From: Planctomycetota bacterium
Lineage (GTDB): Bacteria; Planctomycetota; UBA1135; GCA-002686595
Length of the DNA: 32,980 bases
Direction: 5' to 3'
Assembly: GCA_029212845.1 (NCBI GenBank)
Contig: JARGPD010000010.1
Coordinates: 1-32,980, forward strand
In this document: positions 15,133 to 24,930 of the stretch, in pieces
Position numbering within the stretch: position 1 is the first letter of the stretch
Layout of the letters: every line of letters starts with the position of its first letter
Translations under genes and position numbers: made by a program
Notes under the pieces: model-generated
Seen by the model: only the letters and a program-made list of their open reading frames with translations
Told to the model about the DNA's origin: nothing
The model's database searches: none

Positions 15133-16011
15133 ATGCCGCGCAATCCAACCCAGCCTCCTGATCCGACGCGGCCCTACCAGGCCATCCTGCTCGACCTCGA
15201 CGGGACCCTGATCGGGCCTTCGGGCGCGCCTCATCCGCGCACGAAGGAGGTGCTCCAGCGGCTGATGGCGACCGAGGCCACGGTCATGATCGCCACGGGT
15301 CGCAGCGAGGCCGGCACCCGGGGCGTGCTGGCCGATCTCGGGCTCGAGGCACCGGCGGTCGTCTTCAACGGCGCCGGCGTCTTTTGCCCCAAGCGCGACC
15401 GTCTGATCGAGGAGCGCACCCTCTCCGACCGCACCATCGCGCGCGTGCTGGCCTTCACCGCCGAGCGCCACCTGCCGGTCGTGGTCATGGGCGCCGGGGC
15501 CAAGTGGGCACGCCACCCCCAGAGCGAGATCGAGAGCCGAGCCCTGCGCGGGCTCGAGGACCTGCACCTGGTCGACGAGGGCGAGCTGCCCGTCGAGCGC
15601 TTGATCCGCATCACGGTCTTCTCGGACCAGTACACGCACTCCGGCCTGCTGCAGGCCGAGCTCGACGCCGCCGTCGGCCAGCCGGTCTACTACACGAACT
15701 TCCCCCTCGCGGCCCTCTACGAGCACGTTGGCAGCCCCTACCAGGTCGTCGACGTGCAGCCGCCCTGCCGCGGCAAGGGCGAGGCCCTGCGCTTCCTCGA
15801 GGAGCACCATGGCATCCCGGCCTCGGCCGTCGTCGCGGTGGGGGACGCCACCAACGACATCCCGATGTTCGAAGCGGCCGGCCTCTCGGTGGCCATGCGG
15901 GACGCGATGCCCGAGGCGGCGCGCTTCGCCGACCGCGTGATCGGCGGGGCGGAGACCGACACGATCGCAGAGCTCGTCGAGGAGCTCTTCGCGGGCTACC
16001 TGGTCAGCTGA
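15133..16011 (+). CDS. HAD-superfamily hydrolase, Cof/YidA type
   Basis: The 292-residue protein is a haloacid-dehalogenase-fold phosphatase with a C2-type cap. Motif I is DLDGTLIG (nucleophile Asp21, acid/base Asp23), motif II IATGRS, motif III the Lys in CRGKGEAL (about residue 216), and motif IV GDATNDIPMFEAAG. These, with the length and the GLSVAMRDAMPEA tail (the G-x-A-V/M-x-N/D-A pattern), fit the Cof family, which dephosphorylates sugar phosphates or nucleotides. The natural substrate cannot be read. It overlaps the convergent radical SAM gene by 8 bp at the 3' ends. Confidence 0.92.
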   Translation: MPRNPTQPPDPTRPYQAILLDLDGTLIGPSGAPHPRTKEVLQRLMATEATVMIATGRSEAGTRGVLADLGLEAPAVVFNGAGVFCPKRDRLIEERTLSDRTIARVLAFTAERHLPVVVMGAGAKWARHPQSEIESRALRGLEDLHLVDEGELPVERLIRITVFSDQYTHSGLLQAELDAAVGQPVYYTNFPLAALYEHVGSPYQVVDVQPPCRGKGEALRFLEEHHGIPASAVVAVGDATNDIPMFEAAGLSVAMRDAMPEAARFADRVIGGAETDTIAELVEELFAGYLVS

Positions 16012-17098
16012 ACCACTTCGGTGCTTCGAGCACCGAGCAGCCCTTGCAGACCTCGGGCAGGTCGCCGGAGAACATGCGCTTGCGCAGGTCCTGGGCGGCC
16101 TCGCCATTCCAGACAGCCTCGAGGCCGTCCTCGATGACGTTGCCGAGGTGCAGCTCGCGCGGGCCACGGCAGCAGGGGAAGGCCGACCCGTCGGGCTCGA
16201 CCTTCAGGTAGCCCATCACGTGGGGGCAGAACCCGAGGTGCGCCTGGTCGAGCTCGAGGTGCATGACCTCGATCACCGTGGCCGAGTTGATGCGCACGGG
16301 CTGCTCGGCGTTGGTGTGCTCGCAGCCGTGGGGCGCGTGCACCTCGATGCGCAGGTTGATGCCGCGCTCCTCGGCGCGGGCGGTCATGGCCGCGAGGGCT
16401 GCACCGACGCCCTCTTCGCCGTGGGCGGCGAAGGCGTCGAGAGCCTCGAAGTTCTCACTGGAGTCGAGCAGCTCGAGCACGGTGATTTCGCGGCCGCCGA
16501 GCTCGTCGGCAACGAAGTCCACGAAGCCCTCGAGGTGCGGCACGACATCGGCGGCTAGCACCATGTGGATCGTGACCGGCAGCCCGACCTCCTTGCAGCG
16601 CTCGATGGCGTAGCGCGCCTTGGGCACGACGTCGTCGAACTTGGCCGGAGCCCGCAGCTTCTCGAAGATGGCCGGGATCTGGGAGTCGATGGAGAAGGTC
16701 AGGTGGTGCAGGTTCGGCAGCAGCTGCTCGAGCACCTCGGGCGTCAACAGCGCCCCGTTGGTGATGATGTCCAGCCAGACCTGGTGCTCGCGGACCTTCG
16801 GGAGGAGCTCCTTGAGGTTGTTGAGCAGCGGCTCGCTGGTGGCGCTCGGCGTGAGCACCGTCGTCAGCTCGAACAGCTCGTCGAAGAGGGGCGCGCGCAG
16901 CTCCTTGGGCGTCGAGACCACGGGCGGATTCTCGACCTGGCTGCACATGATGCAGCGCAGGTTGCAGGCGGTGTTCGTGGAGTACTCGAGGAAGTGGGGC
17001 CGGGACTTCCAGACCAGTCGCTTCTCGGCGAGGTCTTCCGTGAGCGCCACGAAATTGGCGATCTCACGGCGGTACTTGGGCGCGGGGGAGCTGCTCAT
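16004..17098 (-). CDS. radical SAM protein with SPASM/twitch-like C-terminus
   Basis: The 364-residue protein has the radical SAM iron-sulphur motif CNLRCIMC (Cys45, 49, 52) after STNTA, a barrel with DIITNGALLTPE and LTFSIDSQ, and a C-terminal Cys cluster: GFCPHVMGYL, FPCCRG, then LGNV..AVWNGEAAQDLRKRM and CKGCSV. That ending is typical of SPASM or twitch domains that bind auxiliary iron-sulphur clusters in peptide-, cofactor- or sugar-modifying enzymes. No precursor peptide or cofactor gene is adjacent, so the substrate is open. It follows the chaperone genes in the same direction after 34 bp. Its 3' end overlaps the HAD gene. Confidence 0.88.
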   Translation of the reverse strand: MSSSPAPKYRREIANFVALTEDLAEKRLVWKSRPHFLEYSTNTACNLRCIMCSQVENPPVVSTPKELRAPLFDELFELTTVLTPSATSEPLLNNLKELLPKVREHQVWLDIITNGALLTPEVLEQLLPNLHHLTFSIDSQIPAIFEKLRAPAKFDDVVPKARYAIERCKEVGLPVTIHMVLAADVVPHLEGFVDFVADELGGREITVLELLDSSENFEALDAFAAHGEEGVGAALAAMTARAEERGINLRIEVHAPHGCEHTNAEQPVRINSATVIEVMHLELDQAHLGFCPHVMGYLKVEPDGSAFPCCRGPRELHLGNVIEDGLEAVWNGEAAQDLRKRMFSGDLPEVCKGCSVLEAPKWFS

Positions 17099-17132
17099 GG
17101 GCTCTTAGATACCATGCCCGAGGGCCAAGGGG

Positions 17133-17417
17133 TCACTCGGTGGCAGCGCAACCGCCGCTTCCGCTGCCGCCCGCGGGCTCGGGACCCGAGCTCTTGCCCG
17201 GGGTGTCCTTAGCCTTGTCGGTCTGGTAGGAGTCGCTGCGGTAGTCCGTGTTGTAGAAACCGCTGCCTTTGAAGATCACGCCACCGCCCATGCCAATCTG
17301 GCGCTGGAGCTTGAGCTTCCCGCACTTGGGGCACTTCTTGCGCGGCTGCTCGCTCATCGAGTGGAAGATCTCGGCGTGGTGCCCGCAGGCCCCGCAGTGG
17401 TAGTCGTAGGTCGGCAT
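17133..17417 (-). CDS. FmdB-family zinc-ribbon protein
   Basis: The 94-residue protein begins MPTYDYHCGACGH and continues with CPKCGK; Cys8, 11, 29 and 32 form the zinc ribbon of the FmdB/CxxC_CxxC_SSSS regulatory family. After IGMGGGVIFKGSGFYNTDYR the tail is low-complexity, rich in Gly, Ser and Pro. The family has a suggested regulatory role but no settled function. Its start is 2 bp after the grpE stop, so it is part of the chaperone operon, a position also seen in other bacteria from memory. Confidence 0.85.
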   Translation of the reverse strand: MPTYDYHCGACGHHAEIFHSMSEQPRKKCPKCGKLKLQRQIGMGGGVIFKGSGFYNTDYRSDSYQTDKAKDTPGKSSGPEPAGGSGSGGCAATE

Positions 17418-17419
17418 GC

Positions 17420-17962
17420 CTAGGCCTCCTCGGCTTCCTCAGGCTCGGCGGCCACATGGACCTGGGCCGAGCGCAGCACGACGTCACGCCAGGTGAAGCC
17501 GGTGCGGAGGGTCCCGACGATGGTGCCGGGCTCCTGGCCGCTGCCAGGGATCATCTGGATCGCCTGGTGCAGGTTCGGGTCGAACTCGCCCCCGGTCTCG
17601 ATGCGCTGGACGTCCTCGCTGCCGAGTGCGCTGAGCAGCTGGTCCCTGGTCATGCGCACGCCGATGGCGAGGTTCTTGGCCTCATCGGTCTCGGCGGGAC
17701 TCGCGAGCGCCATGTCCAGGTTGTCGAACACGAGCAGCAGGCTCTCGAGCAGGGGCTGCATGCGCATGCGCAGGCGCGCCTCGAGGTCCTCGTTCGAGCG
17801 CCGGCGCATGTTCATGCAGTCGGCTTGGGAGCGCTGCCAGCGCGCGAGGTAGTCGTCACGCTCGGCGCGCAGGGACTCGAGCGTCTCCTCGGCGGGCTCG
17901 GCTTCGGGGGTCACTTGCTCACCCTCTTGGGGGAGGTCCTGTTCCTTCTCTTCGGTTGCCAT
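17420..17962 (-). CDS. grpE: GrpE nucleotide exchange factor
   Basis: GrpE releases ADP from DnaK. The 180-residue protein has an acidic disordered start, a long coiled-coil helix (residues about 28-75, LRAERDDYLARWQRSQADCMNMRRRSNED written in part), the LLLVFDNLDMAL segment and a C-terminal beta domain containing FDPNLHQAI, PGTIV and LRTGFTWRDVVLRSAQVHV. Length is normal. The start is 3 bp after the dnaJ stop and fmdB follows at 2 bp. No dnaK is in the window, so the partner is encoded elsewhere. Confidence 0.95.
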   Translation of the reverse strand: MATEEKEQDLPQEGEQVTPEAEPAEETLESLRAERDDYLARWQRSQADCMNMRRRSNEDLEARLRMRMQPLLESLLLVFDNLDMALASPAETDEAKNLAIGVRMTRDQLLSALGSEDVQRIETGGEFDPNLHQAIQMIPGSGQEPGTIVGTLRTGFTWRDVVLRSAQVHVAAEPEEAEEA

Positions 17963-17965
17963 GGC

Positions 17966-19114
17966 TTACTTGAAGTAATCGACAATGCGGTCGAAGAAGG
18001 ACTTCTCGTCGGTCTTCTCTTCTTCGATGTTCTCGAACTCGCGCAGGAGCTCTTCCTGGCGGTCGGTGAGTTTGCTGGGGATCTCGACGAACGCGCGCAC
18101 CAGCTGGTCGCCGCGCGCGCTGCCCTGCACGCTGGGCAGGCCCTGGCCGCGCAGGCGGAAGACCTTGCCGGAGGGAGTGCCCTTGGGGATGGCCATCTCG
18201 ACGCGACCGCGAAGGGTCGGGATCTCGACCGTCGTGCCGAGGGTCAGCTGACCGAACGAGAAGGGCACCTCGGTGATCACGTCGGGACCACTGCGCTGGA
18301 AGATCTTGTGGTCCTTCTCGTGGATGTCCACGTAGAGGTCGCCACGCGGCGAGCCCCCGGGACCCGCGTCGCCCTCGCCGGAGATGCGCAGGCGCATCCC
18401 GTCCTCGACACCCGCGGGGATGTCGATCTGGATCGAGGACTTCTTGGGCTTGAGGCCCTTGCCCGAGCAGTCCCCACACGGGTTCTCCTGGGTCTCCCCG
18501 GAGCCGTGGCAATTGGGGCAGGGCGAGGACATCGTGAAGAAGCCCTGGCGACGCATGACTTGGCCGCGCCCGCCGCAGGTGCCGCAGGTGATCGGCTTGG
18601 CGCCGTCCTTGCCGCCGCTCCCGTCGCAGGTCTTGCAGGCCTCGTTGCGCTTGAGGTCGATGTGGCGCTCCACGCCCGCGTCGATCTCCTCGAGGGTCAG
18701 CTCGAGGGCCACGCGCAGGTCGCGACCACGAGCCTGGCGCTGGCGCCCGCCGCGCCCGCCACCTCCGAAGATGTCGCCGAAGCCACCACCGCCTCCGCCG
18801 CCACCGCCGAAGATGTCGCCGAAGGCCGCGAAGATGTCCTCGATGTTCGAGAAGCCACCCGCACCTCCGCCGCCGCCAGGCGCGCCCTGGAAGGCCTGGT
18901 GCCCGAAGCGGTCGTACCGCGCGCGCTTCTCCTTGTCGGAGAGCACCTCGTAGGCCTCGGCGGCCTGCTTGAAGCGCTTCTCAGCGTCGGAGTCACCCGG
19001 GTTGCGGTCCGGGTGGTTCTTCATCGCCAGCTTGCGGTAGGCGCTCTTGATGGCCTTCTCGTCCGCATCGCGCGGGACGCCGAGGACCTCGTAGTAGTCG
19101 GACTTGTCGGACAT
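17966..19114 (-). CDS. dnaJ: DnaJ co-chaperone (type I)
   Basis: The 382-residue protein is a full type I J-protein that delivers substrates to DnaK and stimulates its ATPase. It has a J domain with HPD at residues 34-36, an unusually glycine-heavy linker with two FGDIFGGGG copies, four CxxCxGxG zinc motifs ([32 protein letters not shown]), then the C-terminal peptide-binding domains. The ATG at 19114 is chosen because SDYYEVLGV follows directly; upstream codons are in a hairpin region. It ends in TAA, the only natural TAA stop I found among the clear genes here. Confidence 0.97.
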   Translation of the reverse strand: MSDKSDYYEVLGVPRDADEKAIKSAYRKLAMKNHPDRNPGDSDAEKRFKQAAEAYEVLSDKEKRARYDRFGHQAFQGAPGGGGGAGGFSNIEDIFAAFGDIFGGGGGGGGGFGDIFGGGGRGGRQRQARGRDLRVALELTLEEIDAGVERHIDLKRNEACKTCDGSGGKDGAKPITCGTCGGRGQVMRRQGFFTMSSPCPNCHGSGETQENPCGDCSGKGLKPKKSSIQIDIPAGVEDGMRLRISGEGDAGPGGSPRGDLYVDIHEKDHKIFQRSGPDVITEVPFSFGQLTLGTTVEIPTLRGRVEMAIPKGTPSGKVFRLRGQGLPSVQGSARGDQLVRAFVEIPSKLTDRQEELLREFENIEEEKTDEKSFFDRIVDYFK

Positions 19115-19143
19115 GATTGCTAGGTGGAGCGCCGGAACATCTC

Positions 19144-19187
19144 GGCACGGGGCGCTCCGGTCGCTTGGACCGGAGCGCCCGCGTGCC
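19144..19187 (-). terminator. long hairpin between groEL and dnaJ
   Basis: A perfect 13-bp core (GGGCGCTCCGGTC / GACCGGAGCGCCC, loop GCTTG) extends by six more pairs (GGCACG / CGTGCC) past a single bulged base. It lies in the 95-bp gap between the groEL stop (19210) and dnaJ start. No T-tract follows on the minus strand. It could partially terminate, giving more GroEL than DnaJ, or mark a processing site. Confidence 0.6.
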
Positions 19188-19209
19188 TCTGGCAAGGTCT
19201 AGGTCGGGA

Positions 19210-20814
19210 TCAGTTGACGCTGCCGGCGACGGCGTGGTCCTCGTCCTTCAGCTCGGTGACCAACGAGTTCGTCGTCAGCAGCAGGCCAGCGATCGACGCC
19301 GCGTTCTGCAGGCCGGCGCGGACCACCTTGGCGGGGTCGATGATGCCAGCCTTGAAGAAGTCGACGTACTCGAGGGCGAGGGAGTCGAAGCCCCAGCCTT
19401 CCTTCTTCTCGAGCACCATCTCGGCGATCACCGAGCCGTCCTCGCCCGCGTTCTCCGCGATCTGACGGATCGGAGCAGCGAGCGCGACCTCGAGGATCTT
19501 GATGCCGTGGCGCAGGTCACCCTTGACCTTGACGTCCTTGAGCACGGAGATGGCCCGCAGCAGGCAGGTGCCACCGCCACTGACGATGCCCTCCTGGATG
19601 GCCGCGCGGGTCGCGTTGAGGGCGTCCTCGACGAGGTCCTTCTTGGCCTTCATCTCGGACTCGGTGTCACCACCGACCTTGATGACGGCGACGCCGCCGG
19701 TCAGCTTCGCGAGGCGCTCCTCGAGCTTCTCCTTGTCGTAGTTCGACTTGGTCGAGTCGATCTGCGAGCGGATCTGGGCGCAGCGCGAGTTGACGTTCTT
19801 CTTGGCGCCGGCGCCGGAGACGATCGTCGTGGTGTCCTTGTCGATGCGGATGTGCTTGGCCTGGCCGAGCTGGGCCACCGTGACGTTCTCGAGGGTCAGC
19901 CCGAGGTCCTCGGTGATCGCCTGGCCACCGGTGACACAAGCGATGTCGCCGAGGTACGCCTTGCGACGGTCACCGAAGCCGGGCGCCTTGACGGCGCAGA
20001 CGTTCAGGCCGCCACGCAGGCGGTTGATGACCAGCGTCGAGAGGGCTTCGCCGTCGATGTCCTCGGCGATGATCAGGAGCGGCCGGGAGGTGCTCATGAC
20101 CTTCTCGAGGATCGGGACGAGCGCGCGCGCCGAGCTGATCTTCTGGTCACAGATCAGGATGTAGGCGTCGTTCAGCTCCGCGATCAGCTTGGCCGGATCG
20201 GTGGAGAAGTAGGGCGACACGTAGCCCTTGTCGAACTGCATGCCCTCGACCACCTCGAGCACGGTCTCGCGGGCCGAGTTCTCCTCGATGGTGATCACGC
20301 CCTCGTCGCCGACGCGGTCGAAGGCCTCGGCGAGCAGGTCGCCGATCGCCTGGTCGTTGTTGGCGGAGATGGCCGCGATGGCTGCCTTCTGGGCGCGGTT
20401 CTTCACCGGGCGCGCGGTCTCGGCGATGTGCTTGACCACGGCCTCGACACCCTTGTCGATGCCGTTGCGCAGGGCGACGGGGTTGACGCCGGTGGCGAGG
20501 TGCTTGAGGCCCTCGGAGTAGATCGCCGAAGCCAGGACCGTGGCCGACGTGGTGCCGTCACCGGCGACGTCGTTGGTCTTCTTGGCGGCCTCGAGCACGA
20601 GCTTGGCGCCCATGTTCTCGAAGGGATCTTCGAGGTCGATCTCCTTGGCGACGCTGACGCCGTCCTTGGTCACGGCGGGAGCGCCGAAGCTCTTGGAGAG
20701 GATCACGTTGCGGCCAGCGGGACCCATGGTCACGCGGACGGTCTTGGCGAGCTTCTCGATGCCAGCCTGCATCTTTTGGCGGGCGTTGTCGTCGAAGAGG
20801 ATTTGCTTGGACAT
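19210..20814 (-). CDS. groEL: chaperonin GroEL, paralogue without GGM tail
   Basis: The 534-residue protein is a 60-kDa chaperonin. Visible hallmarks: TMGPAGRNVIL, TKDGVSVAKEI, the ATP-site GDGTTSATVLA, apical EGMQFDKGYVSPYF, LLIIAEDIDGEALSTLV, KAPGFGDRRKAYL, and VEDALNATRAAIQEGIVSGGG with the catalytic Asp. It ends in DHAVAGSVN and lacks the Gly-Met tail that lines the chamber. It is the second of two adjacent groEL genes, 70 bp after the first; no groES is between or beside them. Loss of the tail suggests a specialised client set or assembly, an inference only. Confidence 0.97.
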   Translation of the reverse strand: MSKQILFDDNARQKMQAGIEKLAKTVRVTMGPAGRNVILSKSFGAPAVTKDGVSVAKEIDLEDPFENMGAKLVLEAAKKTNDVAGDGTTSATVLASAIYSEGLKHLATGVNPVALRNGIDKGVEAVVKHIAETARPVKNRAQKAAIAAISANNDQAIGDLLAEAFDRVGDEGVITIEENSARETVLEVVEGMQFDKGYVSPYFSTDPAKLIAELNDAYILICDQKISSARALVPILEKVMSTSRPLLIIAEDIDGEALSTLVINRLRGGLNVCAVKAPGFGDRRKAYLGDIACVTGGQAITEDLGLTLENVTVAQLGQAKHIRIDKDTTTIVSGAGAKKNVNSRCAQIRSQIDSTKSNYDKEKLEERLAKLTGGVAVIKVGGDTESEMKAKKDLVEDALNATRAAIQEGIVSGGGTCLLRAISVLKDVKVKGDLRHGIKILEVALAAPIRQIAENAGEDGSVIAEMVLEKKEGWGFDSLALEYVDFFKAGIIDPAKVVRAGLQNAASIAGLLLTTNSLVTELKDEDHAVAGSVN

Positions 20815-20884
20815 TGGGATTGGTGGGTTGTGCGTTGTGGTTGTTCGAGGGGAAGAGGAGGGGGAGGGGAGTGGTGGGTCCGGG

Positions 20885-22576
<1,692 letters not shown>

Positions 22577-22789
22577 GTCGAGTCGTTCCTTGAAGTCTTT
22601 GAGGTGGGGGATGGAGTCGGATCCGCGTCCGCAGCAGCTCACCCGACAGCAAGTCGGGGCCACAGGGGTCGCGGTGGTCTCTTGCGACGAAGGGTCCGCT
22701 AGGGCCCGGCCGCATGGAAGGCCCGCCGAGTGCAAGAAGGGTGCCGAACCACCTGGGGGTGTCAGGAGGCCGGTTCCGACGGTCGCTCG

Positions 22790-22844
22790 CTGCCTGTTTG
22801 GCAGGCCCGGACGGGGGGCAACCGAGCGTCTGCCAAGTCGGCAG
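22790..22844. promoter_or_regulatory. paired operator-like palindromes CTGCC-N5-GGCAG
   Basis: Identical arms occur at 22790-22804 (spacer TGTTT) and 22830-22844 (spacer AAGTC), start to start exactly 40 bp, or close to four helical turns. They lie 214-268 bp upstream of groEL and 174-229 bp upstream of the plus-strand gene at 23019. The equal arms and regular spacing suggest a dimeric regulator binding twice, but no regulator is identified. Confidence 0.45.
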
Positions 22845-22947
22845 GGGGGGCTAGGGGCGGGGTCGGGCAAGGGCCTTCGGCTGCGTCCGGGTCCCGCCCC
22901 GCGCTGTTGTCACCGGCTCCAGGTGAAGAGCTCGATCTCGGCATCAC

Positions 22948-22977
22948 TTGACATCTCCGTTTGCCTCTCCTTACCTT
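22948..22977 (+). promoter_or_regulatory. sigma-70-like promoter TTGACA-N18-TACCTT
   Basis: A perfect -35 hexamer TTGACA (22948-22953) and a TACCTT -10-like box (22972-22977) are 18 bp apart. The expected start near 22984 gives a leader of about 35 nt before the ATG at 23019. This region is notably T-rich compared with its surroundings. Confidence 0.6.
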
Positions 22978-23018
22978 TCAATTCGGCGACTGCTTGCCCG
23001 CCCACTCCCCTCCACGAC

Positions 23019-23735
23019 ATGGCTCAGGACCCCTCGCATCCCGACGACCTCGAGCGCCTCTTCTCGGGCGCTCTGCAGTTCGAGCTCGATCGAGCTGCGG
23101 GCGGGCCCCACTCGCTTCCGCGATCGAAGCGGCGCCTGCGCGGCGCCGCCCTGCTGCAGGGCGATTCGCCGAGGCGCATCATGCAGGGACTCATGGACGG
23201 GGATCCCCTGGACATGGACGGTCGCTGTGGGCGGCGCATGGAGCACCAGGCGCTCTTGATGGACAGGGCGCGCGTTCGTTGGCGCTCGGTCAGCTACCTG
23301 GCCTACCTCGCGGCGCGCGACGGCTACCGCGGCAACCCGCCCCTGGATCAGTTCATCGAGCGCGCGATCGACCAAGCCTTGGAGTCTTTGATCGAGGAGG
23401 ACTGGGAGGCTGATCGCTCCGACGCGCCGATCGACCCGGAGCTCGAGCAGTATGCCTCGATCGCCCTCGAGGCCGACCTCGACCCGCGCCATGCCCGGCG
23501 CGTGACCCTGGAGTTCAACTTGCATCCGCTGCGCCTGCGGCGTCCGCTCTTTGCGGTGCTCGTAGCCGGTCGTGGCTTCGCCGAGGTCGCCGAGGCTTCG
23601 GGCCTGGCCACCGCCGAGCTCGAGCGCGAGCTGCGCACGACGCTGACCCGCATGCTGCGCTTCAACAACCCAGGTGAGGGGCTCGACGAGAGCCTCGACC
23701 AGGCCATGGACGACCTACTGGGGAAGGACTCATGA
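23019..23735 (+). CDS. uncharacterised protein with a C-terminal HTH-like segment
   Basis: The 238-residue protein is helical and charged. Its recognisable part is near the C-terminus (about residues 180-215), where [38 protein letters not shown] looks like the region-4 helix-turn-helix of sigma-like proteins. The middle has [37 protein letters not shown], which may be a sigma-region-2-like helical bundle, though this is weak. It could be a divergent sigma-like or regulatory protein. The ATG at 23019 follows a good promoter. Its stop overlaps the next start as ATGA. Divergent from groEL across a shared regulatory region. Confidence 0.65.
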   Translation: MAQDPSHPDDLERLFSGALQFELDRAAGGPHSLPRSKRRLRGAALLQGDSPRRIMQGLMDGDPLDMDGRCGRRMEHQALLMDRARVRWRSVSYLAYLAARDGYRGNPPLDQFIERAIDQALESLIEEDWEADRSDAPIDPELEQYASIALEADLDPRHARRVTLEFNLHPLRLRRPLFAVLVAGRGFAEVAEASGLATAELERELRTTLTRMLRFNNPGEGLDESLDQAMDDLLGKDS

Positions 23736-24637
23736 GCACCCTAGCCATGCACCCCGACCTGCGCGGCGTCCTCGAAGACATCGCCGCCCAGCCCGAGCAG
23801 CGCCTCTTCGCCGGCACCTACTTCCGCCGCATGCACGAGGCCTTTCTTGGTGAGGACGCCACCGTCGGCATCGCCCAGAGCGGCCTCTCCAGCGCCGAGC
23901 GCCACCTCGTCGCCATGCACCGCCGCGAACTCAGCAGCGTACTCTTGGAGGCGTTCTACTCGAACTTCTTCAGTCCTGGAGGTCCATCTGGTCTGCTGCA
24001 ACCTGTTGAGCAGCCCATGTCCCGATCCGATTGGGAGGAGACTGCCCGGTTCGCTAGGGATACTTCACCGAGCGATGCCTTTGCTGACGGTGTAGGGCCC
24101 TGGCTGCATCGACTCCTCGACGGCAAGGCTCCTATTGGGATGGCAGGGTACAGTGGGATGCTGGCTGCTTCCTTGCGGCTGGCTTCTTCGAGCTATGCAC
24201 AGCTTTATTCAGGCATCGTCTATGGGCGCTACGACGCGGATCGAGCAGCGCTCGGCACTTGGGCCTCACTTGTCCGCAGATCTCCTGCAGTTGTAAAGCT
24301 CTCTGCACTTCGCTACTCGCGGGACGTACATGCTGGTCGCGGGGACCTCCTCGCCGCTCGGGCATGCCAAGATCGGCTGGTTGGAGCCGCCCTACGATCG
24401 GGAGATCCAGGTCTCATCGCTGAGGAACTCGTGAGCGGCGCCCTCTTGCAAAGGATTCACCGACTTCCGCATCTCTCCCTCTTGCCCCAGGTCCCCAGCA
24501 ATGAGGTGCATGAGGCGTGCTACACCCGCCTGAGGGACTTGCTCCCCATGGTGCTTGAGCACCACGCCGGAGACGTCTCGCTTTGCGAAGAGCTTGACGG
24601 TTTGGTCGATTCCGACATCTCATGGAGTTCATCTTGA
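23732..24637 (+). CDS. uncharacterised 301-residue protein, mosaic codon use
   Basis: No family recognised. The protein is largely alpha-helical with no signal peptide or membrane segment and ends in an acidic stretch ([18 protein letters not shown]). Middle segments such as [40 protein letters not shown] suggest a helical repeat. The first 80 codons are strongly G/C-ending (7 of 80 end in A or T), but codons 81-120 are not (21 of 40 end in A or T), an abrupt change at about 23972. It overlaps the upstream HTH-like gene by 4 bp, so they are probably co-translated, and its 3' end overlaps the next small frame by 16 bp. Confidence 0.7.
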   Translation: MSTLAMHPDLRGVLEDIAAQPEQRLFAGTYFRRMHEAFLGEDATVGIAQSGLSSAERHLVAMHRRELSSVLLEAFYSNFFSPGGPSGLLQPVEQPMSRSDWEETARFARDTSPSDAFADGVGPWLHRLLDGKAPIGMAGYSGMLAASLRLASSSYAQLYSGIVYGRYDADRAALGTWASLVRRSPAVVKLSALRYSRDVHAGRGDLLAARACQDRLVGAALRSGDPGLIAEELVSGALLQRIHRLPHLSLLPQVPSNEVHEACYTRLRDLLPMVLEHHAGDVSLCEELDGLVDSDISWSSS

Positions 24638-24864
24638 AGCTACGACTCGCCCTTGCGGTTCTTGCCCTCACTGCGGTCTTTGCACCTAGCTCCCTTGGCG
24701 ACCCTCCCTCTCCGCCCCTCAAGTCTGGCAGCGGGCTTGGTTCGGTCCCTGAGAATGTGCCAAAGCCTGGCGCGAATCGCCTTCGTAGAATCGTTGGCGA
24801 GAAGGGGCCGACGAGTACCGTCACGACATCCGGGGTCAGACCTCCGTCCGGCCGTCCTGGATAG
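24622..24864 (+). CDS. possible small secreted protein (80 residues)
   Basis: The frame starts at an ATG inside the end of the previous gene and encodes a hydrophobic start ([22 protein letters not shown]) that reads like a Sec signal peptide. About 55 residues rich in Pro, Gly and Ser follow, with no known motif. It ends in TAG 66 bp before the 1078-residue surface protein. The 16-bp overlap with the upstream gene would suit coupled translation. Codon use resembles the surrounding relaxed block. It may be a real small exported protein or a remnant of a longer one; no homologue recognised. Confidence 0.4.
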   Translation: MEFILKLRLALAVLALTAVFAPSSLGDPPSPPLKSGSGLGSVPENVPKPGANRLRRIVGEKGPTSTVTTSGVRPPSGRPG

Positions 24865-24930
24865 GCGAGTTCATCGCCTCTCGATCGTCGCCTTGCTCCA
24901 TCTCCTCGCACATCGAACTGGTGTGATCCG

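Larger units (their letters stand above)
22577..23018. other. divergent intergenic region between groEL and the HTH-like gene
   Basis: These 442 bp separate two divergent transcription units. They hold a CCCGAC-N5-GTCGGG hairpin (22642-22658) about 65 bp upstream of groEL, two CTGCC-N5-GGCAG palindromes (22790-22804 and 22830-22844), and a TTGACA/TACCTT promoter for the plus-strand gene. I saw no CIRCE (TTAGCACTC-N9-GAGTGCTAA), no groES-sized reading frame with groES motifs, and no clear minus-strand promoter. Confidence 0.6.

Noticed and set aside
17099-17115. Start-proximal promoter for the radical SAM gene
   Set aside because: TATCTA lies about six nt before the ATG on the minus strand, but it lacks the final T of TAnnnT and the CGC context, so it was left out of the leaderless set.
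20815-20884. groES between the two groEL genes
   Set aside because: The gap is only 70 bp and contains no reading frame of groES size or motif.
22577-23018. CIRCE/HrcA element upstream of groEL
   Set aside because: GAGTGC occurs once (around 22727), but no TTAGCACTC-N9-GAGTGCTAA arrangement exists on either strand.
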